NCBI GenBank assembly: GCA_025200525.1
Contig: CM045758.1
Location: forward strand, 194,964,463 to 195,028,462
Length of the DNA: 64,000 bases
Source of the DNA: Camellia lanceoleosa
Lineage: Eukaryota; Streptophyta; Magnoliopsida; Ericales; Theaceae
Direction of reading: 5' to 3'
The position numbers and the translations under genes are program-made. Below are positions 12,147-23,762 of the stretch, in pieces. The notes beneath the pieces are model-generated. The model was not told the origin of the DNA. It saw nothing but the letters and a program-made list of their open reading frames with translations, and ran no database searches. Within the stretch, counting starts at the first letter, position 1. The number at the start of each line of letters is the position of its first letter.

Positions 12147-13274
12147 TTGATTCAGAAAGTTACAAATATGGACATGGGAAGTTTTCCTTCACAACCCTCT
12201 GCATGGGATAAGGCTGCAACTTCTTCCTCTTCTGGGGCTTCTGACTGGACAAACTGGTCCAAACCCGAGGTCTATGATTTAAGGGAACGAATCAACCATC
12301 ACTTTGTTGAGTTTACTAACCCTTTAGAATTCCCTTCCTCTGCGCAAAGCTCGGTGGTCTATCCTTACGTACCCATTGACCACCAACGCAGTTTGAAGGA
12401 GAATCTGCTTGTGGCATGGTATATATCTTCCATGCCTACAAAGATAGTGCATGTTGCCCGATGCCCAGAAGAGGCACAAGGATACAATCCATCATTCTTA
12501 GCTCAGAAGGCGAAGATTTGCTCTTCTAATTGGCTCGATTATATCAATGCCCTTGTTCTTTCTGCCCTTGCTCCACCTCCTGAGATAGAAGCATCCATAC
12601 CTTCTCTTCTGCCAAATCCTTGCTGGATAGAGAAATTGAGGCTTGTTCTCTCCGCAGATAAGGTGTTTCCACCTTACAAACCACCACCTTCCTCTACTCC
12701 GGCTGAGCGGAAACAAGCTCAACTTTTGCTCGCTACTTTTTCCCACTTGCCCTTCAATGTTCTTGAGGACGAAGTCCCTCTTAAGAACTTTTGATGGGCT
12801 TGTGATATTCTAACTCGGGGTCATGTCCTCAATCCCCTCGCCCAAGCAGAGCTTCACATATTTTTGGACCAACTTCCATTGCTTTTTCACTGGCATCGGA
12901 CCTCTATAAACACCACACAATCTTTAGACCAACTTTTGTCCCTTCGAATTCATGCCCAATACGAAGCAGAAAACATTATTGAAGAATTCGATGATTTCAA
13001 GAATACAGATTCTGCATACTGGGATGACTTGGATATAGACGAATTGGAACAAGGATTGAGAGAAACAGCTTTTGAAATAAAGGCTGAAGAGTTCTTTTAC
13101 GAAGTGAGAGCACATCAACTCATACAGCCAATGTTAGAAAAAATAGAGGACAGAATAAAGAAAGAACAGAAATTCATTGATCATAGTTGGACTAAATTTC
13201 ATGATCTTGTTATTTATTCCATTCCCTATTTTTATGGGCTTGAGTTTGTACCCAAAAAGGGCCATTCGATATAA
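12147..13274 (+). pseudogene. Element I antisense gene A, unrecognised protein
   Basis: One plus-strand frame runs for 1.1 kb with a single internal stop (TGA at 12792-12794), giving about 375 residues if read through. I do not recognise the family. The first part is Ser/Pro-rich with a WTNWSKPEVYDLRERI segment; the middle is Pro-rich (PPYKPPPSSTPAERK); the end is acidic then basic (WDDLDIDELEQGLRE, EKIEDRIKKEQKF) and probably helical. An upstream frame at 11787-12128 could be an earlier exon: its end and the start of this frame share a repeat (TTACAAATATGGACAT). It is antisense to the retroelement and lies between its 3' LTR and gene B. Position alone suggests a cargo ORF of the kind reported in Tat/Ogre elements; function is unknown. 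Confidence 0.55.
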
Positions 13275-13704
13275 CTGTTTTTGCTTTAATACCACTAAGA
13301 CTTCTCTTTGTTTGATATGGTTTGATCTTGTCTCCATTTGTCTTTAAAAAAAATTTCAGAGCTTTGAACTGAACAATCTTTTCCTTCGAACCTGGATTCA
13401 ATCGTTTTAAATGGATATTAACAAAACGACCATGAATTTTTCCAATTTATGGAATGCAGCAGATAGTTTTTTGTTGTTTTTCCATTTAGGATCTATGCTT
13501 CGAATTTAACAATCTTACTCTTCAAAACTTGTTTCAATCATAACCAACATATGGTCAATGATTTATTATGATCAATCAGTTTTAAATTGATCTTTTTGTC
13601 TTGAACAACAGTCCATACTTTCAAAAATATGGAAGCTCCTTTTGAGGGCTGTACTGTTTTAGTTCGAAAAGACAACTTTTCTGAATATATATAAACCAAC
13701 TATT

Positions 13705-14121
13705 GGTTTTGATGTTTCGAATGCCAATTTCCATTCCTAAGGGATTTCTAGTTTTACTTCGAAGAACATCACTTTCATTGAGAAACTTAAAACAGGTCTT
13801 TAATTCCTTTGAAGTAAACGAATACTTGAGCATTCTTGCATCCATTGGGTACGGAATGTGCTTCGAAGCCGTTGTTATTGGACTTTTAGCGCCAAAATCT
13901 GGTGTGTTATGTTTTGAACACCAATTCCCATCCTCACAGAGTCTCAAGTTTCACTTCGAAGGACATTACTTTCACTAAGAAACCTAAGATAGGTCTTTTA
14001 ATCCCTTTCAAAGTAAATGAATACTTGAGTATCCTTACATCCTTAAGTATGGAATGTGCTTCGAAGCTGGCTTCCTAGTTTCGAAGCCATTTATTATTTG
14101 ATTTTTGGCGCCAAAATTTGG
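13705..14121 (+). repeat. Tandem duplication (about 200 bp x 2) upstream of the antisense PMD gene
   Basis: Copies at about 13705-13900 and 13901-14121 share CTTTCA(T/C)T(G/A)AGAAAC, AATACTTGAG, GGAATGTGCTTCGAAGC and a GCGCCAAAA end. Both carry CTTCGAAG motifs and a GCGCCAAAA box. Position, just upstream of a TATA box and ATG, suggests a duplicated promoter or enhancer. Confidence 0.7.
14103..14116. promoter_or_regulatory. E2F-like palindrome TTTTGGCGCCAAAA
   Basis: This is a perfect 14-bp palindrome with the TTTGGCGC core of E2F/DP sites. The paired copy at 13884-13897 (TTTTAGCGCCAAAA) differs by one base. Binding is inferred from the motif only. Confidence 0.4.
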
Positions 14122-14240
14122 CTTCGAAGCTGGTATCAACATCTGGGATGTGTGTTCCCTCCAAGAGTATCAATATTGAAGGAAATTCTTCGTATTCGTA
14201 CTTTTAGTACTTAACGAATTTACGCGATGTATCTTTCAAA

Positions 14241-14248
14241 TATAAAGG
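14241..14248 (+). promoter_or_regulatory. TATA box of the antisense PMD gene
   Basis: TATAAAGG lies 139 bp before the ATG at 14380 and just after the duplicated motif block. It supports transcription opposite to the retroelement. Confidence 0.5.
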
Positions 14249-14379
14249 CTTTTGAAACCCTTTTATTTCACATTCTGAAATCACTTGCTCACTCGACATA
14301 CAAACCCTTTATCTCCATTCATCTCTCACTTCTTTCTACTCCCTTTTCCAGCTTCGTCCTTTGAGAAAGCGTTCTATCA

Positions 14380-17300
14380 ATGGCTTCCTCTTTATCGAAA
14401 GTGCCAGTTGTAGAGCGTGTGAGCCCATCTGTAGCCCTGAAAAGGCTCATTGATGCAGAGTGCGAAAAGTACAAGGCTGGAGAGAAAAGTGCCATTGACG
14501 GACGCATTTTCATCCATCGTCGTCATGTGCAACAAGACTATTTACTTGGCTCCATATTCAAGGAGATTCCTATTGAGTTTCCAGCTCTATATCCTCGTTT
14601 GGAAGACCATTGTCTCCTTTACGAGAGTGGCCTTGACTGGAGGAACTGGAAGACGAACTGCCCCCACTGATACTGGCCCACGGTGAGACCGGAGTGGCAA
14701 GAATGGTACAATCGAGTCGTCCCTAGTAAGACCCTGGACCTTCAAGAACTCTGCCTCCTCGACGCCTTTCGACTATCCAGGTTAACCATCTCAGAGGACC
14801 CCTTTTTAATTCTTGCTGCTCTGTGCTTTTGGAATTCTGTTTTTAATTTCTTCCAATTCAGATGTGGGATGATGGCCCCTACTGTTCTTGACATTTGCCA
14901 TCTTTTAGGATTATCTCTCATTGGAATTCTCCTTGGACCAGACTATCCTGACCTAGCCGTCCCTTTTTCCCTCCCCTATCTTAACTCATCCTATAATGAT
15001 TTTGTCAAGGCTGAGAATAGAAGGGAGGGTCTTATGACCGATAGGGAATTCTTCTCTTTCTTATTATATTGGCTTTGCAAGTTCCTTTTCTGCACCTCTT
15101 CCCAAAGAATTATGCCTGAATTTGCTTCTCTTGCCAAAGCCCTTGTTTTACAGAAGATGGTGGCTTTAGCCCCATACGTTCTAGGTTACGTATATAGAGT
15201 CTGCTCTCTTTTCTGTGAGAAACCCTTAGATGTCAATCAAGGGGGGCCGATTTGGATTCTTTAATTTTGGCTTTTTGCTTATTTCCCTAAGTTATAAGCC
15301 AAATGCCTTAAATTTTATGAACCAGACCCTCTTACTCATGGCATGAGGCTAGCCAATGCTTCCCTTTATCCTTCTACTTTTGCTTTTTACTTCTCTTTCT
15401 TCCACCAACTTTCAGTTTCTCCTCTTTCCCACTGCTTTCGTCCCTTCGAACCCAATACTATTGGCCTACTTTGGTTGAAAAATTTCCTAAGTGATAGGCT
15501 CTGTGCTTCACCTGCTCACAAAGATATATGGGCCTCCATTTTAATCCCTAGAGAATTATTCACTGGGACCATGAACCCCAGAGCTTACAAATGCATTGCT
15601 GAGCCCTATTGTCCTTCACAATTTGCTAGACAATTTGGCTTCACTCAGGGGGTCCCAATACCCCTCTGTAGTAACACCAATCTAAGTCTTACCACAAGGG
15701 ATGTGAAAGTTCGAAGGTTCAGACTGGAAGAGGCAACTTCCAAATTTATACAAGACTTGATCGATTTTGAGTATATCCCCTTCTTTCCCCAAGGTAACAT
15801 TTTGAAGAGATACCAAAATTGGTGGGTGACTAATATGGAAGTGCACTTGGCCATTTTCCCTCAAGACCTACTGACGGTGTTGGATGTGCCCAAGCCCAAA
15901 GGAGCTGGAGTTGTTACTTCTTCCACTGTTTTGACCACTCCAGCTCATGTGCCTGCTTCCACACAATCTGCTTCTGCTGCTTCAACTCCTCCTAGAGTTA
16001 CTCAGGCCATCTCAAAGAAAGGTATATACCCTTATCTCTTCTCTTTCTACCTTCTTTATAATGCTTTCAGTCTTATCTTTAGTTCTTCTTTTCTGAAGGT
16101 GGTGCAGGTGTCTCATAGGGAGACTCTCCTCAAAAGACTCAGGCTCTAAATCTCCTCAAAAGCAAACGGTAACAAAAGAAAATGAGACTTTTACTTGAGC
16201 TTGAAAAGGAAGTTTTTGAGGTGCAAGAAGAAGAAGAAGAAGAAGAAGAAGAAGAATTAACTCAAGAATAAGAGTCTCCCCTGAAAAGAAGGAAAAGAGT
16301 GACCGTCCCTGCTTCTGACTTAGTCCAAGATCCCACACATGAAGCAACTGTCAGAGTAGATGAACCCATCTCTGAAGAATCTGAATCCCAAATTGGAGAG
16401 AAAGAAATTGAGGAAGAACATTCAATGCCAGTACAAAGAAAAAGGAGAAGGAAGATAACTGTCGCTCCTTCTGATTTTGTCGAGGACCTTGTACATGAGG
16501 CAGCTGCTAAAGCAGTGGAACAAGAGTATTCCAAGGCCATAATTGTCTTCGAAAGAGCTGAGAAGAGACGGCAGCTACAATTCCTAAGAGATGAAGCTGC
16601 TGCTGCTGATGCAATTCAAAGGGATGCTGCAAGAAGGCAACACGTTGCTGAGCACTACTCTCTTCAAAGCTCTTCTATTGCTACTGTTACTCCTGAAACA
16701 AGTAACTTCTTTAAAGCCTCTACTGTTTTCCTTTGTTGAATTTTTGGATATTGAGCCTTGACATCATTTTGTCCTTTTCTTCTTTTGCAGCAACAACTTC
16801 TGAGCTTATTCGTCCAATGAAAACTCTCTCAGTTTCAATTAAGGTTGATCAAATGCAAAATGTGAAGGCCATTTAGATAATACTCCCACTTCCCAAGCCT
16901 GCATTCCATGTACCCCCTTTGAGGCCAAACATTCCTGCACCTTTTCCCTTTGGATTAAATCCATATCTTCCTTTCTTATCTTTTGATTCACCTTTATTCA
17001 ATTCTTTTTCGAGCCTTGCTCTTTCCCCTCCCCCTAAGGAAGTTCCAACTGTTGCTCCATCTTTGATGATAGCTGATTCCTCTAAAGAGGGTGCTGGTAG
17101 CTCTCCGACCCATGGTTTATCACCATTACCTACTTCCAGCCCTTCTTCCCTTGACGTATTGGCGGCTAGGACCATAGAGACCGCTGAGGATGCTCCATCC
17201 ATTTTTCCTATCCCTATGCAGTCCTCTGTGTTCCCCACTACCACTCTTTCTGCACTATTCATATCCATGGACGAAGTAGATGTCTTCGAAGCAAGACTAG

Positions 17301-17956
17301 CCAGTCTCTTCGACATACCCTCTACCTCTCCAATAACTAATGATGAGGCCGAGCCATTAGTTTTGGCTGACTCTTTGTTAGAAATCCTTGAGAGCTTCTC
17401 TTCTTCCAATATGAAGACTTCTGCACCTCTAATGGATTTAGACAGTTGTCTGGAATTGCTGATATCTTTTTCAAGGATTCCTTTCGAGGCTTTACAAAGG
17501 CCTACAATAAGAAATGGCTTCCTGGAGGGCTGCAAAATTGTTGAGCAATACAGTATAACTGTCTCAAGTCATCTATCACAGGCAGCAGCTACTATCGACT
17601 TCTACATCAACATTTGCCATACTGCCAAGGCTGCAAAGGAGAAATTAGTGAGAGATCAGAGCTTTGTTTCGACAGTACATTCTGAAGTCTCAGTGCTAAA
17701 GGAACAACATTCCTCTGCCTCCCATTTTCAAACACAATTATTGGAGAGGAAAGCTCAACTTGAGGATGAGCTGTCTGCAGTGAATCAAGTCTTAATTCGA
17801 ACTGACACCAAATTGCAGACCACCAACCAAGAATTGGCAGATCGAAAGCAAGAAATGACCACAGTCATTCAGTTGGTTCCCTCATTTAAGAATAGGAAGT
17901 CTGTTATAAAAGAACAACTAAGGCATTGTAATGATTTTTGGGCCAATTTATGGTAG
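14380..17956 (+). pseudogene. Element I antisense gene B: plant mobile domain (PMD) protein with coiled-coil tail
   Basis: One frame from the ATG at 14380 runs to 16149 with three stops (TGA 14668-14670, TAA 15262-15264, TAA about 15295). Each stop could come from CGA or CAA by one C-to-T change. The 14683-15900 part matches the plant mobile domain (PF10536, aminotransferase-like), with features such as LCLLDAFRLSRL, GMMAPTVLDICHLLGL and a Tyr/Trp-rich second half (FPQGNILKRYQNWW). Intron-like boundaries follow (GTATATACC at 16022; AAGTAAC about 16699 to TTTTGCAG at 16790). Later frames 16299-16739 and 16919-17956 give a Lys/Arg-rich segment with a (GAA)n tract, a Ser/Pro-rich linker and a long coiled coil ending at 17956. 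PMD proteins of the MAIN/MAIL1 type act in nuclear silencing and genome stability; PMDs in transposons are known but their role is not. As it stands the gene is broken. Confidence 0.75.
16225..16256. repeat. (GAA)n microsatellite
   Basis: About 10 uninterrupted GAA triplets lie inside the antisense gene and would encode poly-Glu in the sense of that gene. Confidence 0.9.
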
Positions 17957-18033
17957 AATGTATTTAACTCTTTATAAAGAAAAATAAATTCTGATTTATC
18001 ATTTGAGTGCTCTTGTGTTCTTTTGCTTGACAT

Positions 18034-19339
18034 TTATTCTATTCCTTGTGTTTTCCAAATGGTTGGGAAATAAGGCTTCAAATATCTGCCATTGATCTTT
18101 TTGGGATGTATGTATCCATTCAAATTTCTCAAATGGTATGCCCCAAAAGGCAAGACTTTATAAATTTCATATGGTCCTTCCTAATTAGAAGACCATTTAC
18201 CAAACTTATGGCTTTTAATTCCTATTGGGAGTATTGTCTTCCATACCAAATCACCTTCATCAAAGCCAATGTATTTGACTTTCTTATTATAATTTTTGGC
18301 TGCTTTCTTCTTTTGAAAGAGAATACTATTTAATGCCAGAATTCTGGTTTCATCTATGTTTTCTAATTCCAAGCACATACTTTGATGGTATTGCTCAGGA
18401 TTTAGCTGGTCTTGGCATCTAACCCTCAATGATTTAACATTAATTTCCACATGTAACACTGTATCATGCCCATACACCAAGGCATAAGGAGTAACTCCTG
18501 TGCTTGACCTTGGGGAAGTTCTATAAGCCCACAATACATCCAATAATAAGTTATGCAAATCTCTAGGATTGTCTTCCACGACCTTTTGTATTCCTTTCTT
18601 CAAGGACTTATTGGATGATTCAGCTTGACCATTGGCTTGTGCATAGTAGGGGGTAGAATTAACAAGGCTAATTCCAAATTCTGCCACAAAGGACTTCACC
18701 ATTTTCCCATCGAACACAATCCTATTATCAACAGTTATAGTTTGTGGAATGCCAAATCTATGAATTAAATCCTTGATGAACCCAATAACCTCAGTCTGGT
18801 CTACAACCTTGTATGGCTTAGCTTCGACCCACTTAGTGAAATAATCAATGGCTACTAAAATGAAACAATGATGCTTCGAAGAGGGTGGGTGTATTTTCCC
18901 CATCATATCCATGGCCCATCCTCTGAATGACCAAGGTTTTACCACTGCATGCAGGTCAGTTATGGGCACATGTCTTATTGTGCCATGCTTTTGACATGCC
19001 TGACAACCTTTTGCATACTCTATGCAATCTTTAAGGATAGTTGGCCAATAGTAGGAATGTCTTCGAAGCAACCGCCTCATTTTCACACCTGGTTGGTGAG
19101 CACCACAGATGCCTTCATGAAACTCAGCCATAGCTGTTAATGCTTCTTTTGGGCCCAAACATTCCAACAATAAACCATCTCCCCCCCCTTTTGTAGAGAG
19201 CATTGCCGTATATGATGTATTGCATGGATTGCAATCTAATTTTCCTGCTAGCCTTCGAGGATGGACCAGCCAAGTACTCCATTATTAGATGCTTCCAATC
19301 TTGTTCCTGTAAATCATTTTGATTGACTTCCAGGACCAC
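18034..19339 (-). pseudogene. Element I integrase
   Basis: The integrase inserts the element cDNA into host DNA. The zinc-binding HHCC region shows FHEGICGAH and CQACQ. The core shows the three acidic positions: D in WAMDMMG, D in TITVDN, E in NGQAESSNK. The C-terminal part continues through a TAG at about 18181-18183 (likely a lost Trp) to a TAA at 18034-18036. A frameshift near 19190 separates the leader (19124-19339) from the zinc finger. It follows the second RNase H, the normal order in Ty3/gypsy. All catalytic residues remain, but the reading frame is broken. Confidence 0.88.
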
Positions 19340-19498
19340 ATTCCTTTTACTTAAGGGTGGTATAAATTTATGGTATGTTGCTTGGTTTATGTCCCTTTGA
19401 GTATTATCCCTCCTCTTGAAATTCGAAGCTTTCTAAGCCACATCATTAGCTCTATTATTCAAGAATCTTGGGACATAAGTTACATTTGCTATTTGAAA

Positions 19499-19897
19499 TT
19501 AAGAAAGCAGATGTAATGCAACAACATAGTATGGCAACATACTTATACTCTGATATTTGAAAATTCCTTTCACTTGGTTAACCGCCAATTGAGAATCTCC
19601 AAATATGTCAACTATATGAACTTGTAGTCCAATTAGAATTTCCAATCCCACTATTAAGGCCTCATATTCAGCTTGATTGTCAGAACAAGTACTTTCATCA
19701 ACTCTGAAACCATGTGTGGTTTCTATTCCTTGTAGCGACTTAATCACTACACCAATTCTAGTTAGGCCATTGGCTTTCGATCCATCGAACCACATTTGCC
19801 ATGGCTTAACACTAGCCATATCGAGTTCCATTATCTCTTGGCTTTCTGTTTGAGATGGATGATCTGCCAAAAAATTGGCTAAAACTTGTCCTTTCAC
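19499..19897 (-). pseudogene. Element I second (archaeal-type) RNase H
   Basis: This second RNase H domain is specific to the Tat/Ogre group of plant Ty3/gypsy elements. The acidic positions are visible: D in MWFDGSKA, E in DNQAEYEAL, D in DIFGDSQLA. It starts after the tether ADHPS and is separated from RT-RNase H by a TAA just upstream (about 19901). A further stop ends it before the integrase. Confidence 0.85.
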
Positions 19898-19903
19898 TGC
19901 CCT

Positions 19904-21091
19904 TTAGGAAACATATTCTAAATGAAATTCTGATAAGGCTAATATCCATTTGCCAATTCTTTCCCTCAACATAGGTCTAGATAACATATATTTAACCAAA
20001 TCTGTGATTACAATTACCAAGACAGTTGTAGGCAAAAGATAGTATCTTAATTTCATTGCAGCAAAATACAATGCAAGGCACAGCTTTTCTATAGATGAAT
20101 ATTTACATTCAGCAGAATTTAAAAATCTACTAAGGTAATAAACATCTTGCTCCTTTCCTTCTTCATTGTCTTGGGCTAAGAAAGCTCCCAATGAATCTTC
20201 TGCTGCAGCTATGTACAACTTCAAGGGCTTGTCACCCTTTGGTGGCATCAGCACTGGAGGGTTGGCCAAGTAGGCTTTGATACCTTCGAAAGCAATTTGA
20301 TGCTCTGCTATCCACACAAATTCCTCTTCATCTTTCAGCCTTAATAAGGAAGAAAAAACTTTAATTTTCCCTGCAGTGTTAAAAATGAATCTTCGAAGAA
20401 AATTAACCTGTCCAAGGAACTTTTGTAATTCTTTCTTACTTGATGAAGGTCTGGCTTCAATGATGGCTTTGGCTTTATTCTGGTCAATCTGTATTCCTTT
20501 CTTGTGTACCACATAGCCCAAGAAGTTTCCAGATGATACGTTAAAAGCACAATTAAGAGGATTGAGCTTCAATTTGAACTTTCTCATTTTTTCAAAAGTT
20601 GCTTCTAAGTGAAACAGATGCTCCTTCATGGATTGGGATTTAACTACAATGTCATCAATATAACACTCTAAATACCCTCCAATGAGGTCATGAAAGATAG
20701 TGTTCATAGCCCTCTGATATGTAGCCCCAGCATTCTTTAGGCCAAATGGCATTTTAACTCATTCGAAGGTCCCAATATTCTCAGGACATCTGAATGCTGT
20801 CTTGTGAACATCCTCCTCTGCAATACAGATTTGGTTATAACCAGAGTGCCCATCCATCATTGATAAAATTCGATGTCCTGCTGAACTGTCTACCAATAAG
20901 TCTACTATAGGCATAGGATACTCATCTTTTGGAGTTGCTAGATTCAAGTTTCTGAAATCAATACATACCCTCATTTTACCATTCTTTTTGACCACAGGCA
21001 CAATATTGGATAGCCACTCAACATACCTGGCTGTCCTAATAAAGCCTGCCTTGAGTAGTCTAAGAATTTCTTCCTTAACTTTCTGAATCAC
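19904..21091 (-). pseudogene. Element I reverse transcriptase and RNase H
   Basis: The enzyme copies element RNA into DNA. The frame 20759-21091 carries fingers and first palm motifs (MRVCIDFRNLN, MMDGHSGYNQI). After an in-frame TGA at 20756-20758 (likely a lost Trp) the next frame continues with MPFGLKNAGATYQRAM and the active site YIDDIVVKS (YIDD at 20651-20662), then the thumb and connection FLGQVNFLRRFI. The RNase H follows (LYIAAAEDSLGAFLAQ, YSSIEKLCLAL). Catalytic residues are intact. Only the stop prevents one product. Confidence 0.9.
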
Positions 21092-21683
21092 TTCTTGACT
21101 TATTCTTCTTGGCTTTTACTTGTATGGCTTGAAATTAGGCTTCATAAGAAGCCTATGTTCTACTAATGATATTTCCAATCCTGGTAGTTCATTATAAGAC
21201 CATGCAAAGCAATCTTTATACTTCTTCAAAACAACCAACAACTGGTCCCTGTCCAGAGCATTCAAACAAGCACTGACATAGGTGGGCTGTTGTATAGAAC
21301 CTTCCCCTAAATTTACTTCTTTTAAGGGGTCTAGAATCTAATAACTTACCGAAGTTTCTTCTTTGAGCCCCTTAGGCTTCGAAGCAATTTTCTTACTTTT
21401 TTCTGCTCCCAGGTTCTTTAATTCAACATCCTTACCCTCCTCCTCATAAACAAAATCTGTCCATAAGGCTTCTTCCTCCTGTATCTCCTGGACTTTTGTT
21501 TCAATGTCCAATGCACAATATTTGTCAAGGGCCAAAACTCTGACCTATTGCTACTCCTGCTTACAGCCAATCATCATGGCTTCTTTCCCTTGCTCTTGTA
21601 CTCTATGGATTATTGACTTTACATCCAATACTGAAAACTTAATTAGAGCCAAAGACTTGGCTTCTTGGACTTCATTTCTTTGC
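21092..21683 (-). pseudogene. Element I protease-RT linker
   Basis: Broken minus-strand frames (for example 21338-21535, acidic: EEEALWTDFVYEEEGKDVELK) join protease and RT. Such an acidic spacer is usual in Tat/Ogre polyproteins. Several stops are present. Confidence 0.5.
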
Positions 21684-22256
21684 CTACAACCAGGCATCAT
21701 TGTCATCCTTAATGACAACCTCCTCATTAGCACTCTCCTGAATTAAGTGCTTCAGGTGTGTCACTTCCTCATCAGCCGTTACTTCGGCTGAGCCATCAGG
21801 TTTCCTTAGTATACTGAGTGGTGTCACTCCCTCAATATACAGTTTGGCCTCTGCAAAGTCTGCACAGGCTATGAAGGGTTGAAGATCTGCATCAATTTCC
21901 TCTGTCTCCTCATTGCCCAAGGCCATCATTATTTTCTGATGCAAAGAGGAAGGCACACATTTGTTAGTGTGGATCCAATCTCTACCAAGTAAAGCATTGT
22001 ACTTAGCATTGCTGTCGATGATGAAGAATGCTGTCATACAATCTCTGGTTCCCACACTTAGGTTAATGGGCAGAATTCTCTGAGCCATCTGCTTGTCTCT
22101 AGCGAAACCAGCAATGGTTGTACTGGTTAGGATTAACTTGGGATTCCTTTTCCCTAATTTCTTCAAGGAAGATTTCGGTAGTAAGTTCACCGCTGCCCCA
22201 TTATCTATCAAGACTCGGTTTAATTGTATCCCATCGAAGAAAGCCTTGATATACAA
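21684..22256 (-). pseudogene. Element I aspartic protease
   Basis: A retropepsin-like domain that would cut the Gag-Pol polyprotein. The active-site motif is VLIDNGAAVNLLP, where Tat/Ogre proteases often have D-N-G or D-S-G-A. The flap and C-terminal region follow (PINLSVGTRDCMTAFFIID, ALLGRDWIH). The acidic tail leads into the linker. The catalytic Asp is present. Confidence 0.82.
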
Positions 22257-23760
22257 AGGCTTGACATGCTATGTCATAGAGTTTGAGGGATACTCAAAAG
22301 GATACGAAAGGTTAATGCTCACTTCTTCTTCACTCTTATATTCAGTCTCCATTGGAGTAGCTATTCCGGAATCATCCTACACCATACTCACTTGTGAGTC
22401 TTCATTGGAGACTGGAATTGGGTCCACTTCTTGCCCTTCTTGGTTCTCATCTCCAGCTTGGAATTCATGCGATAGTATGTGTACCATATTTACTGATACT
22501 GGAGGAAACAAGCCAAATTGGATGGCTGGTTGTGTCTGCTTCTCCTCTTGGCTACCTTGTTCAGTCACTTCAAAAGCATCCTCCATGCTGTATTCTGGCA
22601 CTTCATTCCTAACAGATTCTTTCAAATGGTCTTTTCCGACTGGCTTTTCAACCAAAAATGTTTGTTCGGCCATGAAGGCTTCGAACATTTATTCTTCAAC
22701 CATTTCTTTCTTTTGGCCTAAGCCAACTTCTTTCTCTGCCTCGCTATCACTTTCCATCAATGCCTTCTCCAATCCTATTAGATTGGATTTCTCTCTGGCT
22801 TTTAGTTCAGAATGAACTTCGGCCAACTGTTCTCTACTACAACCCATTTTGCTTTGTGGAGTTGGTTTTGGAATATGGTCTGACTTTGGATTCTTTTTTC
22901 CTTCTGTCTGGACCAATGAAGAGCTCTCTCCACTCTCTTTCAAGTCTTGCTGGTACTGAGTGTACTTGTGCCGAATTTTCCTCCTTTGTGATCTAGAAAT
23001 TACAGGGACCATGTCTGGTTCCTTTGTTTTTGGGTGCTTAAGCAACACCCAATTGTTGGGAGCCACCAAAGGAGGTTTGACCATCCTGCCTTGGTTTCCA
23101 ATTACCCCTCTTTGAGTAAACACTTCCCTAGGTTTGTTTTGCATCACAAACCAATCTAGGACCCCAGATACCCACGAACTTATTGACCCAACTGTTGAAC
23201 TGCTTCTTTCCTCCTTCGAAGCTACCTTTAAAGCTGTCTATGAAGGCCATTGTTTGGCTCTGACCTCATGCTTTGGGCCTAACTCAGGCCTTTGATGAAG
23301 GTGTCCACTTTCTGTCCTGCGTGAAATTGATCTATGGGGTCCAATCCCTGGCTTCGATCCCATAAACTGAACCCTTCTCCAGTCTCCTTTCAGAATGACT
23401 GCTCTCTATCCTATAATAATTAGGTGATCTGGATTCATACAAAGGCCTCTTGCCTTTGAAATACAGTCTATCGGCCGTTGGTTCAACTATCAATGGCTGC
23501 TGCCTAACACCAAATGGATATGTCATTTTATTATAAGCATTGGTTGGTTTAGGACGTCTTTGCACATCCTTGTAGTACTGCTTCCCATCAATTGGAAGCC
23601 CCTTCAACCACTTGTAGCTTAGTCTGCACCTGGGACACATCCTTTGCATTACAGCTGCTTCTAAGGAATCGTCATCCAGTGCTTCCTTATTAGAATCTCC
23701 CCCTGGTGTGAGAAATCTTGTCCAATAGCTGGTAGATTTCCAGTGTCTCTCTTGGTAGCT
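22257..23760 (-). pseudogene. Element I gag C-terminal region and gag-protease linker
   Basis: Fragmented frames at 23332-23649 (with MCPRCRLSYKWLKG, a lone CxxC), 22689-23147 (basic, RSQRRKIRHKYTQYQQD) and 22377-22688 (acidic) fill the gap between gag and protease. Stops and frame changes occur between them. A CPRC-type knuckle after gag is common in this group. Confidence 0.55.
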
Positions 23761-23762
23761 GT

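Noticed and set aside
22093..22815. 240-codon plus-strand frame opposite Element I protease
   Set aside because: Shadow of the minus-strand polyprotein; no domain, and no TATA or splice context as seen for the true antisense genes.
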